Origin: Micropterus salmoides
Taxonomy: Eukaryota; Chordata; Actinopteri; Centrarchiformes; Centrarchidae
Reading direction: 5' to 3'
Length of the DNA stretch: 64,000 nucleotides
NCBI RefSeq assembly: GCF_014851395.1
Contig: NW_024040485.1
Span: forward strand, 4,975,385-5,039,384
In this document: positions 11,223 to 21,755 of the stretch, piece by piece
Layout of the letters: each line of letters opens with the position of its first letter
Position numbering within the stretch: the stretch's first letter is position 1
Notes under the pieces: model-generated
Told to the model about the DNA's origin: nothing
Seen by the model: only the letters and a program-made list of their open reading frames with translations
The model's database searches: none
Translations under genes and position numbers: made by a program

Positions 11223-11377
11223 GGAGTGGAAAGTGTTTTTCTGTGTTTATCTGTGGCCCAATTCCCACCTTGGGCCATGAAGTTGGCCAATTTAGTAGGC
11301 TCCTCTGCATTCACTCCAGTCTGCCTGCTGCACCCATGACATTGGTTTTATAAACAATTTCAACTTATTCTGGAATC
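11223..11377. other. Spacer between MITE B and the LINE
   Basis: No family recognised. It could be additional 5' LINE sequence, since the first recognisable reverse transcriptase codons begin shortly after it. Confidence 0.35.
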
Positions 11378-12703
11378 GTGACTCGCAACAAAACTTTTAT
11401 TCTAAATGATTTTATTTGTTCTTCTGACTTAGATTTTATATTTCTGGCTGTGTCTTGGCTACGTCCGGGTTATCATAGTCAGCTTGTTGAAACCATGTTT
11501 AAGATGAAAGTTTCCTCTAGCCCTCTTGATTTGATTCCTGCAAAGTTTTTAATACAAGTTTTGGAGTATATTAGCCCACACCTGCTTTTTAACAGTTCAC
11601 TATCTACTGGCTGTGTCCCTCTCTACTTCAAGACTGCACATGTACAACCTGTCCTAAAAAAACCTAGCCTTGACCCCAACATCTTTGACAACTATCGCTC
11701 AATTTCTAAACCGCCTATTCTTTCATAAACCCTTGAAAAGTTGGTTACTGGGTGGGGGTATGTGGTACTGCACTGAACTGGTTTGCTTTATACTTACCCA
11801 ATAGGAAGTTTTGTCTCTTTAAATAATGTCTTCTTTTTCTACCATCTGCCTCAGGGGTCAATCCTTGGACCTATTTTGTTTTCTATATATATGCTCCCTC
11901 TGCGTGATGTCATACACAGGCATGGTATTTCCTTCCAGTGTTATGCAGATGATACACATTTATACCTACCTGTACAGCCCACTGACCTAACTATGCTGAA
12001 CTCACTACAGGACTGCCTTAACGACATAAAAAAATTGGATGCCAAATAACTTTCTACAACTTAATCCTGGTTATAGGTCCTCAACGTATCTCCAATCAAA
12101 TTTTGCCCTCTACTGGTGAAGAAATCTTGGTGTTTTGTTCGGTAGTAATTTATTTTTTGAGCATTACATTTCTAAGCTTGTTCAGTCCAGCTTTTACCAC
12201 CAATAAGGCCTATCTTAAATCTTACAGACGCAGAAACTGTTATACATGCCTTTTCACTTCCCTTCATCAAAAACCCTGAATAGGTTACAGACTGTACAGA
12301 ACTCAGCTGCTCGGCTCTTAACTAGGACAAGAAAATATGATCATATCACCCCTGTTTTAGCATCGGGCTCGCTCTTTGTTTTAGGATTGATTAGAACGAT
12401 TTTATTCATTACTTTTAAGGCTATTCAAGGCCTGATTATATTCTAGATATTTTAACCCCTTATAAGCCTTTTCGTGGTCTAAGATCTTCTGGCAGGGGCC
12501 TCTTGTCTATTTCTGGATCCAGACTAAGAACTAAAGGTAACCAAGCATTTGCTGTCAGGGCCCCAAGGCTCTGGAATGACTTGTCTGAGGAAATTAGGCT
12601 GGCGGAGTCTGCCTCTTCTTTTAAATCTCTTTTAATAACTTACTTTTACAGGAAAGCATATTGTTTCCTTGTCTTATCTTTCCTTATGTCCTACAGAACA
12701 TAA
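11378..12703 (+). pseudogene. L2 LINE ORF2 reverse transcriptase remnant
   Basis: The product would copy LINE RNA into DNA at the target site. Piece 1 (11378-11728) carries the residues around SSPLDLIPAKFL, the SLSTGCVP motif, LKKPSLDPN and NYRSISKPP, the fingers region of L2/CR1-type reverse transcriptases. Piece 2 (11783-12049) has LPQGSILGP at 11846-11872 and the catalytic YADD at 11942-11953. Piece 3 (12246-12446) has LQTVQNSAARLLTRTRKYDH, and piece 4 (12503-12703) has SRLRTKGNQAFAVRAPRLWN and RLAESASSFKSLL, the typical L2 C-terminus. Roughly 100 codons between the fingers and the GxxLGP motif are deleted near 11740, and the frame shifts between pieces, so no functional enzyme can be made. 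The L2-like assignment is confident; the subfamily is not determined. Confidence 0.87.
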
Positions 12704-12872
12704 TTGCTATACTCTATATTGACCCTTGTTCTTTCATTTCGTATTTTACACATCCGTATCCTATTGCCCATGTGGTAATTTTTTGTATTTTATGTGTGAT
12801 TTGTTGTGAAACACTTTGTAATCTGTTTGATAAGTGCTTTATAAATAAAGCTTATTATTATTATTATATTAT
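11378..12872 (+). mobile_element. 5'-truncated, internally deleted L2-type LINE
   Basis: Three ORF2 pieces lie in order on the plus strand and the element ends with the L2-style 3' tail: AAACACTTTGTAATCTG, AAGTGCTTTATAAATAAAGC, then (TTA)n at 12851-12868. The truncated 5' end, absence of an endonuclease domain, frameshifts and a stop show that it is dead. L2 elements insert by target-primed reverse transcription and are usually 5'-truncated, as here. It begins directly downstream of the MITE B terminus. Confidence 0.85.
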
Positions 12873-13858
12873 ATGAGCACCACAGAGTTCTCAATAATAG
12901 TGTTTGTTGTACCCAAACACATCATTCTTATAACTTAATTTGATTTCCCTGAAAATATCACCTTATGATTCAGAATCCCAGATCTTATTCTTTCTCAAAA
13001 TCTAATGAATTGGGGGTTTTTTTTAGCCAAAAGTGAAAATTTCACCACACATTTTCATGGAAATACATTCAAATATTGTTTGAGATACTGTATCCTGCTG
13101 ACAGACAATGATTGAGAGAATAAATACCTTTGTGTAAAATTGGATTGTCAGGAGGAAACAAGTAAGATCTGTTCTACAGCTGACTGTGTGAAAATCAGTA
13201 AGGCAAATAAATCAAATCTCAATGGGTGTGAATACAGTAAATCTGTTCAATGTTCACAGAGGTGTATTTCATGCAGGTGGAATTCTTCTGGACACAATGT
13301 AGATATTAGATGGATGCTGGCCTCTTCCATCACTGCAGGCCCAACAGTTAGTATGGTATCTAGATTATTCTATTTGCCATAATGATGCAGCCACAAACTG
13401 TATAAGGACGGATGCCGTCAAAATACAAACATTACAACTCAGAACATTGTATTACTCCTGTGACCAATAACGACTCTTGTAGTATTTTCTAATCAAATCA
13501 TAAACTGTAGTTGTTATCACTAGTCTCAGTTTCACACTTATCATAACTTAACATAATTGCCCATAAATTGTCTATTAATAGAAGAGTTTCAAATAATAGC
13601 CCTTGTGAACATGGATAAAGAAAAGGCCTGTCCCTAATAAAAGCCAGGTGAAGAACATTGGTGTTTTGTGGTGGGCGGAATTACCTGTGCAATTACAGCA
13701 TATATTGTAAATTTGGAATTTGCAATAACGGCAAATTAAATTTGAAGCAGTTCCGAAAGCCAAGTGATTATTAACTAAAATATGAGAAGTTATAAAACAG
13801 GGAAGATCCATCTCTGATAAAAATGCATGGCTCTCTGTGGTTGAGCTAAATAAAATTA
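12873..13858. other. AT-rich stretch, nothing recognised
   Basis: An 80-codon plus frame at 13140-13382 is cysteine- and serine-rich but matches no domain that I recognise, and it has no visible splice context. The 115-codon minus frame at 13575-13922 runs into the repeat below. Confidence 0.4.
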
Positions 13859-14015
13859 TGAATTGTATTTCTATACTTGTGAGGACTCTGATTTCATAAT
13901 GAACTGACATAACCCTAACCATCAGAGCTACATGCCTAACCCCAACTTTTACCCTAAACTGAACCTAAACCTCATTCTTATCTTTACCCTAAAACCAAGT
14001 ACTGTTGATAGATAT
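13859..14015. repeat. Fragment of ACTTGTGAGGAC / CCTAACCATCA teleost repeat
   Basis: ATACTTGTGAGGACTCTGAT is followed by ACTGACATAACCCTAACCAT and CTACATGCCTAACCCC. This order of words resembles a common fish non-autonomous DNA transposon, which carries 'acttgtgaggac' near one end and 'taacccta' words inside. The CCCTAA-like words are therefore transposon-derived and not telomeric. Boundaries are uncertain. Confidence 0.5.
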
Positions 14016-14635
14016 AATAGTGGCCCCTGTTCAATTATGTTAACTCAGTCCAGCAATAACCCCACAGTTGTTATATGATGTAATGCAGTGCAATACATTG
14101 ACTTTCCAATTAAGAGTGAATCGGTCTCATGGTGGCTACATAAAGTAATGCGTTTGGAGGCCAACAGCAGTCTGACAGCAGCAACCAAGGAGTCCTTTGT
14201 GTTGATAGAGTAGGTGTTTCAGCAGCCAGCTATCTGTGAGCTACTGCAACGTAGTCTGGATTCTTTACTATTCCCCAGTTAATAATTAATATTGTACAAA
14301 CATGTCACTTTTGCACTTAAATGTTTTGTAACAATTGTCCCTTTTTATGTGTTTAAAAGAAAATTTGCAAAGATTGAAAACTGAAATTTTATGTAGGCTT
14401 AGCTAAGCCCTCACCACTTTATACTTCTATGAGTTTTCTAGACCAAAATCTGGACCAAATATACAGTAACACTGTACCACCTTCAGAGTGGGAATCCCAG
14501 CACGCGTGTGACTCATCCAATGAAACTTTGATATGATTAACTCATCCGTCATGATGTCATGGAGTTGGCCACGGAATTTACACACCTTAAGAGCCTGGAC
14601 TAAAAATCCATAGGCCTCACCATGTTACACACACA
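14016..14635. other. Non-coding stretch, nothing recognised
   Basis: No repeat end or open frame of note. A near-palindromic TCATCCRTCATGATGTCATG region occurs at 14544-14562. Confidence 0.4.
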
Positions 14636-14744
14636 CCTACATGCGCGTGCGCGCACACTCAAACACACATGGACGGAAACACAAATGCAGGCACCACAAG
14701 ATTCACATACAAAAATCACAAAGGACCAAAGAGAGAGAGAGAGA

Positions 14745-14775
<31 letters not shown>
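14636..14775. repeat. Compound microsatellite: alternating CG/CA, (GA)n and (CA)n
   Basis: ACATGCGCGTGCGCGCACAC at 14639-14658 is almost perfectly alternating purine/pyrimidine, the type of sequence that can adopt Z-DNA. It is followed by degenerate ACA-rich sequence, then (GA)8 at 14731-14746 and (CA)14 at 14747-14775. Confidence 0.9.
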
Positions 14776-14777
<2 letters not shown>

Positions 14778-14784
14778 TGATGTC

Positions 14785-15080
14785 ACCCTGAACGCTTAAT
14801 TTCCAGTGGCTTTAAATCCACTCCAGGCCAAGTGGAAATGACTGAACATGGAGGAGCGTAAGTGGCTTTGTCAAATTGGAGCAGGGAGCAATATGAGCAG
14901 AACAACACTCCACTAAACAATACATGGCACTCCAGAATTATTACAGTAATGTGCCTGTAAAAGCCACTAGATATTACCTGCTTATTTCAATGTGTCTGCT
15001 AGGTGACAGATAGCAAGCATTGCTGAATGGCTGTGGGACCACCAAGCCTCAATAAATAACCAGGTGGTTGGGTACTTTAA
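14785..15080. promoter_or_regulatory. Candidate conserved non-coding block
   Basis: Repeat-free block next to the microsatellite with CTTAATTTCCAGTGGC, TGTAAAAGCC and TAGGTGACAGATAGCAAGC words, no open frame and moderate GC. The enhancer-like call rests only on composition and lack of transposon features. Confidence 0.22.
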
Positions 15081-15404
15081 AGCAACATATGGAGAAAATT
15101 CAAATCCTTGATTTATGATCAAGAAAGTTTAATAAAGGTTTCTGTGATTGTATTTTAAACGCGAATCTTTAAATGTTATGGGATAGTTCAGTATTTTTGA
15201 AGTGGAATACACTGACTATGGATAAGTACCACAAACAGCCCCACTTCTAAAATCCCAAACAATCCCTTTAATCTTTTAAGCCATCTATTTGAGTAAACAA
15301 AGTTTTAACTGACTTTTACCCTGAAGGTGTATGGCTAAGTTTAATGAACGTGCACAGACAAAACCAAAAAGTGTGGAAGAAAATAATTGAAACACCTGGT
15401 GTTT

Positions 15405-15800
15405 GTCATAGTTTGTCAAGCACAAAGAACATAACCTAAAATTCAGACACCGAGGCAGAGCAGGTTTTAATAGTGGCTTATGGAGAAGTGAGGCAAGCAA
15501 GGGTCAACACCAGGAAAAGCAGTCCTGCAACAGCAAACAAAAACCAGAGGAGCAAAGCAGATAATCCAGTCCAATAACCAAGGAAAGTCCTAAAAACACA
15601 ACACAAGTACAAAACACAGAGAGAATGGTAGGGGTGCTTGACATGATGACAAAGTGTCAGAACGCAAGAGAAGCACAAAGAATGACTACATATACAACAG
15701 AGGGACAGACAACAAGAAACAGATAAAACTAATTAGGGCATAGCAGACAATCAAAACCAGTGGAAAAATACAGGAAGTAAAATACACAGGACACTTGAGG
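15405..15800 (-). mobile_element. LTR-like or unclassified short repeat, minus orientation
   Basis: On the minus strand the order is: GT-rich start (CTGTGTATTTTACTTCC), CCCTAATTAGTTTTATCTG, a TATA-like TGTATATGTAG, a long C/T/G-rich middle with CCTTGGTTATTGG, and near the end ATTAAAACCTGCTC and CTCGGTGTCTGA. A promoter-like TATA followed by a poly(A)-like ATTAAA within about 400 bp is the layout of a solo LTR or similar short element. Sequences built the same way occur at 7460-8325 and 54308-54800. The minus frames at 15285-15678 are not real genes. Confidence 0.45.
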
Positions 15801-16607
15801 AAGCATACTTTCAAAATTAAACAGCCACTCTCTTTCCATAACCTTAACCAAAAGGATTATGTTCCCCATGTGAGCCCTGTTCCCCGGTGTCAAAGTTGTC
15901 CATCAAACATCATGGATAATCCACACAGTGATTACATCTAAACATATTAGTTAAAACAATTCAGGAGTATATAAATACATAAATATGTAACATTCCAATG
16001 GTCAAATCCATGTCTATAATGGTAGATGGAAACTCAGATTGGCTCTGCTCACCATAGATAGCATAATTAATAGATGAAGCCGCCCCTTCTATTTGCACCA
16101 TGGTCTACTGTGCATGATCGCGCCGCATAAGATGCAGTTTAATGACATAGAGTAACGACAGAAACACTGTAATTTTTGGTAGCTGCTGCACCAACAAAAC
16201 GTCTTTTGACTCAGTGTGCTTGTCTGACTTGGATTGTCACTCTGTTTAATCAGCCCACCGACAAGGCTCACTTGCCAAACACCAATGTAGCATCACTGAT
16301 GGCTGAATGGGTTTTTAGATTACCCGAGCTTCTTAGCTTCTTATCTAAACAAAACGGTTACATATCTCATGTTTTGGCTCTAGATGGAACCGTCCATGCA
16401 GGCTTTGGTCAGCCTCACTGTTAGAACTCTCGCTTACCCCCTTGCTCCTCACTAAAGAAATTTTTGAGGCATTTGAGCTGCAAAGCAAGGTTACTCAATT
16501 TGAATTGGAGGAACTGTTGGATTGAACTGTTGCTGTCAACCAATCACTGTCCAGCAAAGGAGCGAAATTTATCTCAATCCTAGTAAAATTTGTATCTAAG
16601 ACCTGCC
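15801..16607. other. Non-coding stretch, nothing recognised
   Basis: The 82-codon plus frame at 16176-16424 (SLMAEWVFRLPELLSFLSKQ) is moderately protein-like but I recognise no domain. It could be a fragment of an old transposon. Confidence 0.4.
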
Positions 16608-17989
16608 TTAAAGGGGCATTATGTAGTTTTCAGCAGCCACTAGCTGTGTGGTTCTTATTACAACCAGTTGTGTGCTCGTATGCATGCTCGCTTGAACTCA
16701 TAATCGAGCATAATCCGAAACACAACCGCTTTCATACAGAAATACCGCAATAAACGCAGAATCACCAGCATGCAGGCTGTGGCTTTTCTCCAGACATGTT
16801 CAGGCTCTGTTACTTCAACATTCCCGTCTCAGAGGCAGATCAACACCTGCCCCGTACCTTTCATTCAGCGCAGCGAGCCGCATATCGGCACAATGCTCCC
16901 GAAAAAAGACAGCGGATATCTGACAGGGAGAACAGACAGAGCTGGGAACTCATGTAAACTCCCACTGCAACGTTACAGTAACAGTTTCATCAGGTGCAGG
17001 TTGAACTAATCCATGCTCGTTACATGATAACGTTACATTTACTGCATTTAGCCAGCGTGCTACATCGTTAGCTCACCTGCTGCTTTTCAGTAACTATCTT
17101 TACTATCTGTGAATCTGTCACCGGAGGTTCAGCAATGTCAGCACAGCTACATGTACTGGATGATAGTAAAACGGTTAGTGAGCTGGAATGGATATTATAA
17201 TGCGATTGTGTCACAATTTATAACAGTTAGACCGCAGTAAGTAACTTTACTGTAACTAGTAATAGTGGATGGCTCTTCTTCTGGGTTGTTGTGGCCGTTT
17301 TGTTGCATGGTTTTATGTTATGTGGGTCATGTTAGTTACAGCGACTGAGGTGGAGAAGCTATGTACCTGAGTATTGGTAAAACCCATAGACTGTATATAA
17401 AAACCACAATAAACATAAACTCAATGTAACGAAGCAATCAGCGGCAGGTCCGAGCTACTGTAGCGTTAGCTGGCTGCTCCTGGCTGCATCACTATAGGCT
17501 ACCTTTAGTAAACAAATCGCTCCACATTTGGTTTTTACCATTACATCCTTTCTTGCAGGCTAAATCAACAGTGGTACACAGGATAATAACATGGGTGGTG
17601 TTATCTGGTGAAGTAATATGGAAAGCTAATGTTACATAACTTTGCACCAGATAACTTTAGCAACTGCTCGCCGTTAACCTGCGAGCTAACGTGACTTTCT
17701 CTATGTTTCTCCAGCTTTACTAATGCTCACTTTGCCGGTTTTTTGATGGTGTTAGTGGACTGCATGTCGTTAGCTGCTGTGTTGTCGCTGTAGTCTGAGA
17801 GGCTCGGGAGCGCGCACAGGACTGAATCCAACCCAGAGACCTCACATTCAAAGCAGAATAGTGGATAATGCAAGCAACGGCGAAAACAGGCGTGTGCTTC
17901 ATTTCTAAGTGAATTTTGAGCCCGCTGACAATAAGGCAATGAAAATTTGAAAAATTTCATTGAAAAACTTAAATATAGTCCCTTTTTAA
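16608..17989. mobile_element. TTAA-flanked non-autonomous DNA transposon (Kolobok/piggyBac-type target)
   Basis: The element starts with TTAA at 16608-16611, continuing AAGGGGCATTATGTAGTTTT, and finishes with AAATATAGTCCCTTTTTAA whose TTAA is at 17986-17989. Reverse-complementing the right end gives TTAAAAAGGGACTATATTTA then AGTTTTT, an imperfect match to the left end of about 25 bases. Duplicated TTAA at both termini fits Kolobok and piggyBac transposons, and the AGGG start favours Kolobok-like families common in fish. The interior is CpG-richer than its surroundings and contains CGTTAGCT words but no transposase. The frames at 16770-17009 and 17720-17960 are not recognised. Confidence 0.7.
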
Positions 17990-18859
17990 TATTTGAATTT
18001 TTGTTATCTTTTTGTTAGTATCTGATTCTCAAAATATCAGAAGCTCTGCTTCTTTTATTGTTATTTTTTGTCCTTGTGTTATTTATTCAAATGAAGACAG
18101 CCAACAAAGCTCAACTCTCCAAAGAGCTGCATTGAGAATGCAAACAGTAAAATATGATGAAGATGCCTTGTATTATTAGGTTATATGAAAGGCAGTATTT
18201 TCATGTTGAGGAAAATTTTATATTTGTTCATTTCATTTGCAAATATGTGAAGCCAGTAATGATATTCACACTGGCCATGGGTTGATCTAAACAACATTCT
18301 TTGAGAAACATCATTATAAACATTGCCCTTATCATGAACCATGGGAAATTTGTCAACAAACACACAAGAAAATGATAAGGCACCTTTTATAATTCCGTTC
18401 GATTCAAACATTTCTGTCATTTTTCTCTTTGTCTTCACCACATTATCTTCATAGATGAGATGAAATTATTTAGTGATGCTTTACTGACAATCTAATCTCA
18501 TTGGTTGATTGGAGCAGAAAAGGGCCAAATGTGTTTATCTCCACTTTAACAAAGCACATAAAAAAGTGGGTCATGTAATCACGCCACTTGATCTAGTGCT
18601 ACGCTGAGAAGGCCCGATTTAATACATTCTGTTGGTTATTGACAAAATGTAATATGATCATCAGAAATTCTACATGGTGCAACGTCTGCAAAATCTCATT
18701 ACCGTCTCGTGTTTCTTTCAGCCACCCCCCCTCCCTGCTGGAGCACCAAGCCAAAGGGTAATGCCAATAAGAATAAGATAAATTGGATGGCAAAAAAAAG
18801 AAATAAAAATCTATGTGTCCATTAACCCTGAGAAGAGGGGTGGGTGGTTAAGTTGGGTT
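17990..18859. other. AT-rich stretch, nothing recognised
   Basis: Minus-strand frames of 86 and 64 codons (18181-18441 and 18599-18793) have no recognisable similarity. Confidence 0.45.
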
Positions 18860-19085
18860 TTTTTGTGGCGTTTTTTTATTGGTAGAGTGTGGGTGCTGAG
18901 CCAGACTGCAGGTTCATTATCCATATCCTGCCTGAGCTAATTTCTCTCAGCTCAGCTGGGCGAGCCGCTTCCTCCTTGCTGCCCTTCAGAGAGGTCACAA
19001 CCACATGACCTCATGGATGCTGCTGGACAACACAGCGCCTTCAAACTGTGTATGAGTGGTTGATTTCACAGGCTGCCCGGACAAT
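18860..19085. promoter_or_regulatory. Candidate conserved non-coding block
   Basis: Repeat-free, GC-richer block with TCTCAGCTCAGCTGGGCGAG (containing CAGCTG E-box), AGGTCACAACCACATGACCT (two half-sites of the nuclear-receptor AGGTCA type in inverted arrangement at 18992-19011, plus the RUNX-like AACCACA). No open frame. Confidence 0.28.
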
Positions 19086-19740
19086 AGATGGAACAAATCT
19101 TCTGTCTCTTGAATGATTTACTTTCATTTGTTCAATATTGCTCACAGATAGAAATGATTCAGTCATTAACATCAGAAATAACCCGTCAGATCCAGTTGTA
19201 TAATTGGAAATAATTCATCATTTTTAATGTAACTACTGTAACACATCTTCTAAAGCAATTCTGTTCAACACTGCCATCTGTTTCTACGATGTTTCTGTTT
19301 CAGATGAATTCAAAAGGTAGTAAACAAAGCACATAACCTTGAAATAAACATGCAATTGAAGAGACTGAAAATCCATAATTTCTAAAGGAACATATGCCTA
19401 CTGAAAAGGACTTAATTAAACTTGTATTTGAAGTAAAACTTCGAAACATACAACAAGAAAACAGTCTCCATTCAAAAAACTAATTATTTCAGTTTTTTAT
19501 GTCATTGCTATTTCAGTAATTTTTCTTTCACGGTAACTTCCGAATACAAAAAATTTAATAGCATAAGTTATGACAAGAATGTAATTTAACACAGTCAGAT
19601 ACTTCTCTTATTAAATTTTTCAGCAGCATAAACCCAGTAGCTGTAATTATGATGCTTAATAAAAAATTGTTACACCTAATACTTCATCAACAAATATAGA
19701 CATGGCTAAGATAAACAGTACATCATGCCTCAAATAGCAC
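19086..19740. other. AT-rich stretch, nothing recognised
   Basis: No repeat ends, promoter boxes or coding frames recognised. Confidence 0.45.
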
Positions 19741-20450
19741 ACATATTCAGCAGTGAGTGTGAGTGGACACAGAGCCAGACCGCAGATATGTAAGCTGCTC
19801 ACTGAAATGAGAGGTGAAAGCCTACTAAGCAATGTCCATACAGTGTCCTGCCTCTAGCTTTCCATGATATGACTCCCCTGACAATGGCAATGAAAGTGGG
19901 CCACAGTGCGCAAACAGATCAGCCTACATCAAACATCCCCTCATATATTACAGACATAAAAAGTCATTATCCTCAGTGGAAATCGATAGCCGACGTGGTC
20001 AAGATGAAGAGACCCCCGTCTGGTTTGCAGGGTCAGCTTTCAAAGGAACATTGCAGCAAATGATATCATTTTTCTATCATTAACTGGCCCCCAGGTCGAT
20101 GACTATGTTTAAAGCCAAGGTATAGCGTTACTTATAATGTCTGATAATGAATGGCGTGCTGGCCAGGATGTGTTCTACATTGATTGAACATGCGGACTGG
20201 CCAGAGGAGCAGGAGAGCTCAATAAGTCTGAGGTTTATACGCCAGTGTTTCCATAGCATGGCTGCAATATTGAGGTGTGGACAGGGTTCCTAAACCATGC
20301 TGTGCTTTATTTGGAGATCTTATTAAAGAGCTCTGTTAGTGTTTGTCCAGACTAGCAGTGTTTGTCTGCAGTCTAGCTGCAGCCGTGGCCTGGACTCCCA
20401 ACGGGAATCAAAACATCAGTTTCTGTCTTTATTGTGATACTGCTAAACCC
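19741..20450. promoter_or_regulatory. Candidate conserved non-coding block
   Basis: A roughly 700-base repeat-free block with mixed composition. It contains ATGACTCCCC, TCAAAGGAACATTGCAGC and several homeodomain-like ATAATG/TAATGA words around 20060-20150. The 64-codon frame at 19869-20063 is not recognised as a protein. Inferred from absence of repeats and from composition. Confidence 0.2.
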
Positions 20451-20504
20451 CAAAGGAAATCTCTCAGTTACTGCAAATCACCATAAAATTACTGGTATAT
20501 TAGT

Positions 20505-20760
20505 GGAATTAGTACCTGCTACTTCTACAATACTACTGCTGGTAATACTGTGACCATTGGTACCATTGGTGCTACTTGTGGTAGTTCTGTTACTTAGTAG
20601 TTTGAGTAGTCGGGGTGTGTCTCCACCCCTGTCAGTCAATTCAAATCACATATCTGTTTACAGGGTCCACCATATGATTTTAGTTAATCATTACACTAGT
20701 ATTACTAGTATTTCCACTGTACTGTTTGTACCACTAATGCTAGTATTATTATAAATACTG
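20505..20760. repeat. Cryptically simple TAC/ACTAGT-rich sequence
   Basis: Interrupted TACTAC, GGTACCATTGGTGC, TTACTAGTATTACTAG and GCTAGTATTATTATAA words give a cryptically simple, slippage-type region. The two frames here (20557-20754 plus and 20749-20958 minus) are not convincing genes. Confidence 0.4.
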
Positions 20761-21002
20761 TTGTATATGCATGTTGTGCTGTACTATCAGCTCAAGAAAT
20801 AGGAATATGAGTAGGAACAGCGTGAGTGATACAGTGAAGTAAGACAGAATCTTCTGTGCAGTTTGGGAGGAATGGAAAATTACATTTTGTTTCATTGCCC
20901 TTTTTATGATGAGCTGAAAAATAATCTTCACAGTAAATTGACTTTCATTTCTTCTCAATTAAACGATTATTAAAAAGTTGCTTCACCATAAAGTAGATTT
21001 TT

Positions 21003-21745
21003 CAGTGTTTCCCACAGAATGACAGCCTAACTGTGGTGGGGTGGGTGGGTGGTGGGGGCTACAATGTTAAGAATCGTTCATATATTATTCAGCAAAAACA
21101 TGTGGCATTAACTGCGTTCAAACAATGTGAGCAGCAAAGTGTCGGAAAAGGACCTTAATAAAAGTGAATGCATAATTTGGCAAAACAGATGTTGTAGGCT
21201 ACCTGCTGAGATTTGCATCCACCTCTTTTCTCAGCATAAAAGAGTGTTACCTCCTGTGATGTGTAGGCTATGCAATTTACGGCAGGCATGCAGAATTTGG
21301 TACAACACCTGCGCTGCAAACCGTCACTAGACCTTGTGGGAGCAAGGCCTGATCATTGTTCTAAGCTCACAGTAAGCTCACGCAGTCTACCGGAGGTGTC
21401 TGACTTGACGGCGCTGTTTTTATTCCCGTCTATCAAGTCGGCGAAGGTCAGCCACAGTTATCTCGAACGCACCTATTGATTAAGTTTCCAGTTATACAGT
21501 GCAAACTTCGTCAGCTGTTTTCCAAAGTTAACATAGCTATAGCTAGGCTCCTTACATGCTTGCTAATTACTGTTTTGAAGATTGGTCTACGACATTGACA
21601 GATTTGTGCAGTGGTGTTTGTGATACCAACCATTAAACTGACAGACGGGTCCGTTGCCAGTAATTGAGAGAGAGAGAGAGAGAGAGAGCGACCGAGTGAG
21701 AGAATGTGCAGAGCGAATATGTGTACCTATGTATGGTACCTACAT
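21003..21745 (-). mobile_element. hAT-type non-autonomous element, inverted partial copy 1
   Basis: CAGTGTTTCCCACAGAATG at 21003 is a hAT terminal inverted repeat followed by TGGTGGGG. The interior segment 21525-21640 (GTTAACATAGCTATAGC, TAGGCTCCTTACATGCTTGC, GACAGATTTGTGCAG) is the reverse complement of 22582-22690 in copy 2. The (GA)n at 21666-21688 corresponds to the inverted (CT)n of copy 2 at 22550-22567. The expected second end GGGAAACACTG is missing and the copy stops just before the ATCTAGAC duplication of the neighbouring hAT. Confidence 0.65.
21666..21688. repeat. (GA)n microsatellite
   Basis: About eleven GA units inside hAT copy 1; the matching position in copy 2 is a short (CT)n run, so the tract has expanded here. 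Confidence 0.9.
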
Positions 21746-21755
21746 TTATCTAGAC

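Noticed and set aside
13905..13995. Interstitial telomeric repeat (CCCTAA words)
   Set aside because: The words are not in tandem and fit the interior of a known type of fish transposon.
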